The position numbers and the translations under genes are program-made. A stretch of DNA of 27,880 bases from positions 1-27,880 of the forward strand of contig JANRKG010000098.1 in NCBI GenBank assembly GCA_033763635.1, in the 5' to 3' direction. The notes below the pieces were generated by a model, which saw only the letters and a program-made list of their open reading frames with translations, made no database searches and was not told the DNA's origin. Below, one piece after another: positions 23,573-27,880 of this stretch (position 1 is the stretch's first letter; the number at the start of each line of letters is the position of its first letter). Origin of the DNA: JANRKG01 sp033763635 (GTDB taxonomy: Bacteria; Cyanobacteriota; Cyanobacteriia; GCF-001939115).

Positions 23573-25786
23573 CTATCCATTAGAAGGAGGATCGTCTACG
23601 ATCACAGCCTCCGTTGTCGGTTCTGGTCGCATCTCTTGATGAATGGGAATTTCTAGCAAAAATTCCGCTCCCTGGCTCCCATCAGAAACGCACTTCAAAG
23701 ACCCATGATGTTTTTCCACCACAATCTGATAACTAATTGACAACCCTAGCCCGGTTCCCTGACCGACGGGTTTTGTCGTAAAGAAGGGGTCAAAGAGCTT
23801 GGTTTGATGGGCCGGATCAATGCCGGGGCCGTTATCCTTGAAACGAACCATCACCCGTCGCTGATCCGCCGACACCTCCGTGTGGATGGTGATACAGGGT
23901 TTGAAAGCACCTTCTGGAGCGGCTCCCTTTCCTGCCATTGCGGGATCTGCGGGCACGGTGACAGCACGAGGAGCATCCTGAGCCGCCTTATCGAGGGCAT
24001 CGATCGCATTGCTCAAAATGTTCATAAACACCTGATTCAATTGCCCTGCATAACACTCGACAGGGGGCAAATTACCGTACTCCTTAACTACCTGAATCCC
24101 TACATGGGTTGGACTTGGCTTGAGGCGATGTTGCAAAATCAGTAGGGTGCTATCGATTCCCTCATGGACACTGACATACTTCATCTCTGCCTCGTCCAGG
24201 CGGGAGAAGTTGCGGAGGGACAGCACAATTTCTCGGATGCGATCGGCCCCAATCCGCATCGAGGTGAGCATCTTCTGGAGGTCTTCAATCAAAAACTCCA
24301 GGTCGATTTCTTCCTCCAGGTCTTCGATTTCTGGGTCTCGGTTGGGATATTTCTTCTGATACAACTCAATCAGATTCAGCAAGTCCTGGGTGTAACTGCT
24401 GGCGTGGGGCAGATTGCCATAGATGAAGTTAATCGGGTTGTTGATTTCATGGGCAATTCCGGCCACCATCTGACCCAGACCAGACATTTTTTCGGTTTGA
24501 ATCAATTGGGATTGGGCTTCTTTGAGGGCTTCGAATGCCTGAGCCGATCGCGTCATTTCCTTCCGGAGCCGCTTCTCATTCACCGTCACCTGACCCAGCA
24601 GGTTATAGAAAGAAATCGTTAAGCGACCCAATTCATCCTCACGGCCCATCAATTCTTCCCCCTTGGCACTGGTTTCCGCCAGTCGGTTACATTCGTCCAT
24701 AATGGGCTGAAGTCGCTGATTTAGTCGGCGCACGAACAGGGCGACGATGATGCCCAACACCAGAGAAGCCCCCAGCGAGGCCCCCATCATCCCAGCAATG
24801 GTCAATGTCACCAGGGGACCGAAAACAACGGATTCGGGAACGGAGGCGAGTAAGACCCAGTTATTATTCGGAATTTTGTAGTACGCCCAAAACTCCCACT
24901 TCCCATTCGCATTCTGCCAGCGAACAATCCCATCTTGAGATTTGGGAGCTTTGAGGTTCATCTGGATTTTTTGCCAGAGGTCCGCGTAGTTTCCGATCTG
25001 GGTAAAGGGTCTCAAGCGTACCGCCAGTTGAGAATCGGGGGGATAGGCGATTAAGTTTCCCTTTTCGCTCACTAAGGCGAAATACCCTGCTTCTCGCACC
25101 ACCGGGTCTGCCAGTTTTTCACTGAGAAACCCCAATTCCAGGTCTTGGCTCAAAACTCCCAGCAATTGCCGATTCTGATTATAAAAAGGCAGGGTATAGC
25201 TGGTACTGACAACCGTTTTCGGTGGGTTAAAGGTTGTTTCTTCATAGGAAACAGGTTCAAGCCAGAGATCACGACCCAACTTGATGGGCAGGGTGAAGTA
25301 ATCTTTGGTGTAGGGTTCTGGGCCTGAATCGCCGCCTTTGGCAATCACTTTGCCATCAGGATTTCGGACTGCATAGGGATAGGCATATCTTTGGGCAGGA
25401 ATGATCAACCGTTGATTGGGAGGTTGCCCAAAACCCATAGATGTTGCAAGGGAAGAAGTTTTGAGTGCCCGACCAATCAAATCAACATAGACTTGTTCTC
25501 GCCGCTCCCCTGCCTCATAAAGATTAATCACCGCCTCAACCGCAAGACGAGAAGAATTTTCGAAGTTTCTAAATCGACCTTCTAGATTCTCTGCTTTTAC
25601 ATTCAAACGGGCGATGATTTCAGCTTCCGCCTGCTTCGCTAGGGCGCGGTAGAAGAGGAATGACGCACAGCCCAACCCCACCAGCGATCCCGCCAAAACC
25701 GACAGGAACAGTCGGTAGCCAACCGAGTTGACCATTGAGAGCTTTTTTTTCGGTTTGGGAGGGGAGTCGATCGCGCTGGCTTGCAT
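23573..25786 (-). CDS. Membrane sensor histidine kinase with dCache-like sensor
   Basis: This 737-residue protein has TM1 at about 24-49. An extracytoplasmic sensor domain (50-320) follows, resembling dCache_1 with YTKDYFTLP and the SYTLPFYNQNRQLLGVLSQD-like core. TM2 is at about 321-353, then a HAMP-like segment, a coiled coil and the kinase core. The H-box is AGIAHEINNPINF with H446, followed by N-box (FMNILSNAIDAL), G1 (DNGPGID), F-box (FDPFFTTKPVG) and G2 (GTGLGLSIS). All key residues are intact. AGGAGA lies 6 bases before ATG 25786, a better start than the frame opening at 25813. An A/P-rich insert (residues 600-627) sits between N-box and G1. No response regulator lies nearby. The ligand is unknown. 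Confidence 0.93.
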   Translation of the reverse strand: MQASAIDSPPKPKKKLSMVNSVGYRLFLSVLAGSLVGLGCASFLFYRALAKQAEAEIIARLNVKAENLEGRFRNFENSSRLAVEAVINLYEAGERREQVYVDLIGRALKTSSLATSMGFGQPPNQRLIIPAQRYAYPYAVRNPDGKVIAKGGDSGPEPYTKDYFTLPIKLGRDLWLEPVSYEETTFNPPKTVVSTSYTLPFYNQNRQLLGVLSQDLELGFLSEKLADPVVREAGYFALVSEKGNLIAYPPDSQLAVRLRPFTQIGNYADLWQKIQMNLKAPKSQDGIVRWQNANGKWEFWAYYKIPNNNWVLLASVPESVVFGPLVTLTIAGMMGASLGASLVLGIIVALFVRRLNQRLQPIMDECNRLAETSAKGEELMGREDELGRLTISFYNLLGQVTVNEKRLRKEMTRSAQAFEALKEAQSQLIQTEKMSGLGQMVAGIAHEINNPINFIYGNLPHASSYTQDLLNLIELYQKKYPNRDPEIEDLEEEIDLEFLIEDLQKMLTSMRIGADRIREIVLSLRNFSRLDEAEMKYVSVHEGIDSTLLILQHRLKPSPTHVGIQVVKEYGNLPPVECYAGQLNQVFMNILSNAIDALDKAAQDAPRAVTVPADPAMAGKGAAPEGAFKPCITIHTEVSADQRRVMVRFKDNGPGIDPAHQTKLFDPFFTTKPVGQGTGLGLSISYQIVVEKHHGSLKCVSDGSQGAEFLLEIPIHQEMRPEPTTEAVIVDDPPSNG

Positions 25787-25876
25787 TGTATTTCTCCTAG
25801 CCGGGAACGCCAAAGAGGCGAGAACGATTGATGATTCGGATATTATTCGGGGAATGCATGGGGAATGCTGTATCCC

Positions 25877-26488
25877 TTAACTCACAGCTTTGAACTTCTT
25901 GGAGCGATCGTAATAACAGTTGAGGATGGAATCAATGGGTTCTCGACCTTCTGCTACTGCATTTACTTTATAAATAAATTGAGGATCAATGAGGTGTTTC
26001 AGGGGCTGTTCGACCTGACGAAAAAACTGCATGGCCTCGGTCGCGGTACGGTCCCATTGAGGGTAGTAGTGCAGCAAGTCATCGGGCATCACACGGGTAC
26101 GGTTCGTGTCTTTTTCCTGAAAGCAGTAAAACGGTTCATCGAGATTGAGATATCCATAATCATCAGTCAATTCTTCTCCGGGACAAATATCGCGGGTCGC
26201 AATCTCAAATTCGTAAGCGGTACTGACACAGGTGGCATTAAAACTGTGGTTGACATAACGGGCAATGTCCCAACAGAGAATGTACCGCCCCTGTCGATCG
26301 CGATAGCAATACTTTAAAAGTTTTTCTCGAAAAAGTGGCTCCAGAGAAAGGACGTAAGACTCCTCAAGCGCCTGGTCGAGCGGATCGAGTATCCAGGTGA
26401 TCGTTCCTTTGGGAATAAGTTGAGTCGCAAATACACCGTAGCCGATCGAGCTATTCACATATCTCAGCTCTGTGTGGGGATGCATCAT
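25877..26488 (-). CDS. SET-domain protein (putative lysine methyltransferase)
   Basis: From ATG at 26488 this is a 203-residue protein built around a SET domain. SAM and substrate motifs are visible: GYGVFATQLIPKGTITW (the GxG motif), DIARYVNHSFNATC (the RFxNHxC-like core) and EELTDDYGYLN (the EELxxDY motif with the catalytic tyrosine). The usual post-SET cysteines are not seen. SET proteins methylate lysines, mainly in eukaryotes, and bacterial targets are mostly unknown. The start was chosen because GGGAG lies about 12 bases upstream and MMHPHTELRYVNSSIGYGVF looks like the family start; ATG at 26521 is the alternative. It is upstream of the sensor kinase by 90 bases and possibly coupled to the small ORF before it. 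Confidence 0.88.
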   Translation of the reverse strand: MMHPHTELRYVNSSIGYGVFATQLIPKGTITWILDPLDQALEESYVLSLEPLFREKLLKYCYRDRQGRYILCWDIARYVNHSFNATCVSTAYEFEIATRDICPGEELTDDYGYLNLDEPFYCFQEKDTNRTRVMPDDLLHYYPQWDRTATEAMQFFRQVEQPLKHLIDPQFIYKVNAVAEGREPIDSILNCYYDRSKKFKAVS

Positions 26489-26700
26489 AGGGCATTTATC
26501 TCCCGGAGCGGGCCGCGCCATTGTTCAAAACACATTCGTTGAAAAGCCACCAATACAAGCATTCCCACTCTAAAGCGGAATGGAAGCGACTGAGTAACAG
26601 TGATTAACACGTTCATTAACCCGTTCAACGGTTGAAGGTCATCATCGGGAATCCATCCGTAGTCGTCAGTGATCACGGTTGGTTTCCACGAAAATTTCAC
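26485..26700 (-). CDS. Possible small ORF coupled to the SET gene
   Basis: A 71-codon frame (GTG at 26700) ends with TGA at 26485-26487, which overlaps the SET start ATG (26486-26488) in the ATGA arrangement typical of translational coupling. The protein has a hydrophobic stretch (LMNVLITVTQSLPF, RVGMLVLVAF) and a segment VITDDYGWIPDDDL that loosely echoes the LTDDYGYL of the SET protein. Composition is plausible for a real protein, but I do not recognise it and no good ribosome binding site precedes the GTG. It could instead be the residue of leader sequence. Confidence 0.4.
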   Translation of the reverse strand: MKFSWKPTVITDDYGWIPDDDLQPLNGLMNVLITVTQSLPFRFRVGMLVLVAFQRMCFEQWRGPLREINAL

Positions 26701-26721
26701 ACAAACTTTTGAGTATTTTCC

Positions 26722-27810
26722 CTATTTCTGGTTCTTCTCTACCACCCGTTGCACCAGTTCAGGAGTGGGCTGATCCGTTACGATGGCTGCCCCAATCTGC
26801 GTCGGCAATACAAACCGTACCTTCCCACCCTTCACCTTCTTGTCACTCTGCAATGCCTCAACGATCGCCCCACTCTCCAGGTTCGCCGGAATTTTCGTAG
26901 GTAGCCCTGCTTTTTGAATGAGGATGAGTTGGCGATCGGCTGATTCCCGATCCCAAAGTCCCAATTCCACGGCCAGATCTCCCGCTGCCACCATCCCGAT
27001 CGCCACCGCTTCCCCATGATTTACGGTCTTGTACCCCGTCAAACTTTCGACTGCGTGACCGATCGTGTGCCCATAGTTCAAAATTGCCCGCAATCCTGCC
27101 TCTTTCTCATCCTTACTCACCACATGGGCCTTCGCCTGACAGGACCGTAACAGAATCTCTTGCATCAGATCCGCATCGACATACCGTTGTTGATCGAGCC
27201 GCTTGGCCTGTTCTAACCGCTCAAATAACTGGGCATCCCAGATAATTCCATACTTGATCACCTCCGCCATTCCTGCCCGGAACTCACGAGGAGGAAGGGT
27301 CTGCAAGGTTGCGGAGTCAATCAGCACGAGTCGGGGCTGGTGAAAGGCTCCGATCAAATTCTTTCCGTTGGGATGGTTCACTCCAGTTTTGCCACCGATC
27401 GCCGCATCCACCATTGCCAGCAACGTGGTCGGCACCTGCACAAAGGAAATCCCCCGGAGCCAGGTTGCTGCTGCGAATCCGGTCATGTCGCCGATCACCC
27501 CACCTCCGAGGGCAATCATGGTGGACGATCGCTCTAACCGTTGGGCGAGTGCCTGGTCGTACACCTTCTGAATCGAGTTGAGGGTTTTGTAGCGTTCCCC
27601 CGCAGGTAACAAACAGGTCACAACTTTAAAGCCTGCCTGCTCCAGGGATTCGATCGCCTGTTGCCCATAGTGCCGAAACACCATCGGGTTAGACACGAGT
27701 AACACCGTCTGTCCCAATTTCAGATCTGCCAACTGCTGACCGAGTTGGGCCAGGGGGGCGATCGAGATGTCGTAGGCAGACTGTGGCAGATCGACGCGAA
27801 TCACAGACAT
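26722..27810 (-). CDS. aroB: 3-dehydroquinate synthase
   Basis: This 362-residue enzyme makes 3-dehydroquinate from DAHP in the shikimate pathway. Family blocks are intact: IALGGGVIGDMTGFAAA for NAD binding, VPTTLLAMVDAAIGGKTGVN and NLIGAFHQP for substrate binding, EFRAGMAEVIKYG, and LNYGHTIGHAVE. Likely zinc ligands are E183, H248 and H265. ATG at 27810 gives the family N-terminus. No neighbour shares its pathway. It is upstream of the SET gene on the same strand, but a 200-base gap (partly the small ORF) suggests that the SET run has its own promoter. Confidence 0.97.
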   Translation of the reverse strand: MSVIRVDLPQSAYDISIAPLAQLGQQLADLKLGQTVLLVSNPMVFRHYGQQAIESLEQAGFKVVTCLLPAGERYKTLNSIQKVYDQALAQRLERSSTMIALGGGVIGDMTGFAAATWLRGISFVQVPTTLLAMVDAAIGGKTGVNHPNGKNLIGAFHQPRLVLIDSATLQTLPPREFRAGMAEVIKYGIIWDAQLFERLEQAKRLDQQRYVDADLMQEILLRSCQAKAHVVSKDEKEAGLRAILNYGHTIGHAVESLTGYKTVNHGEAVAIGMVAAGDLAVELGLWDRESADRQLILIQKAGLPTKIPANLESGAIVEALQSDKKVKGGKVRFVLPTQIGAAIVTDQPTPELVQRVVEKNQK

Positions 27811-27880
27811 GGTGGTAAGGGGGAAATGACGGATATCCCTATGGTAGAGCGATCGGGTATCCAGATCTTCCTTAATCCCC

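Noticed and set aside
23804..24622. Plus-strand frames opposite the sensor kinase
   Set aside because: They are antisense to a gene with intact kinase motifs and have no independent support.
26832..27581. Frames opposite or within aroB
   Set aside because: aroB is intact in its own frame and accounts for the sequence.

Overview
The window reads as ordinary chromosomal DNA of an oxygenic, probably filamentous, cyanobacterium. The evidence is photosystem I and II genes (psaI, psbEFLJ, psbO), photosystem assembly factors (rubA, ycf48), NDH-1 subunits (ndhC-ndhK-ndhJ), a chlorophyll-synthesis gene (chlM), several families known only from cyanobacteria, and many CGATCG / GCGATCGC (HIP1-type) palindromes in coding sequence. 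I saw no rRNA, tRNA, CRISPR array, transposase, integrase or phage gene.

Layout. (1) Positions 1-3490, minus strand: four cyanobacterial hypothetical genes. They are a mucin-like single-TM protein cut by the left edge, a small polytopic membrane protein, a coiled-coil TIGR04376-type protein, and a single-TM protein with a PilP/GspC-like C-terminus. (2) 3689-4800: the tiny psaI gene (+) converges on psbE-psbF-psbL-psbJ (-), with a symmetrical terminator between them. (3) 4955-6349: ycf48 and rubA (-), both photosystem assembly factors and likely co-regulated with psbEFLJ. (4) 6602-8221: ndhC-K-J (+) with overlapping reading frames, divergent from rubA. (5) 8224-9245: a CpcT/CpeT-like gene with a secretion signal (-) and a small four-cysteine protein (+). 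(6) 9402-12443: ispG and a C-terminal processing protease (+), separated by a 516-base gene-free leader. (7) 12468-15791: a small conserved gene (-), then BON-domain, DUF937/EF-hand, nagA and chlM genes (+). (8) 15815-18205: an orphan histidine kinase with a CBS-like N-terminus, a 630-base AT-rich gap and a helical hypothetical protein (-). (9) 18573-22875: psbO, a degenerate ADP-ribosylglycohydrolase-like gene and a 7TM-HD (PgpH-like) cyclic-dinucleotide phosphodiesterase (+). (10) 22872-27810, minus strand: aroB, a possible small coupled ORF, a SET-domain methyltransferase, a dCache sensor kinase and a SAM-dependent methyltransferase.

Most of the window is core photosynthetic and biosynthetic gene content. 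The parts that look least explained are: the SET protein / sensor kinase / methyltransferase run with a start-stop-coupled small ORF in front; the ADP-ribosylglycohydrolase-like protein that has lost its metal-binding acids and sits 30 bases before a predicted c-di-AMP phosphodiesterase; the exported bilin-lyase-like protein; and the conserved-looking Cys-rich 65-residue protein before ispG. I did not find a convincing wholly new system, and the candidates are offered at that level. All functional calls come from reading motifs; no database search was run.
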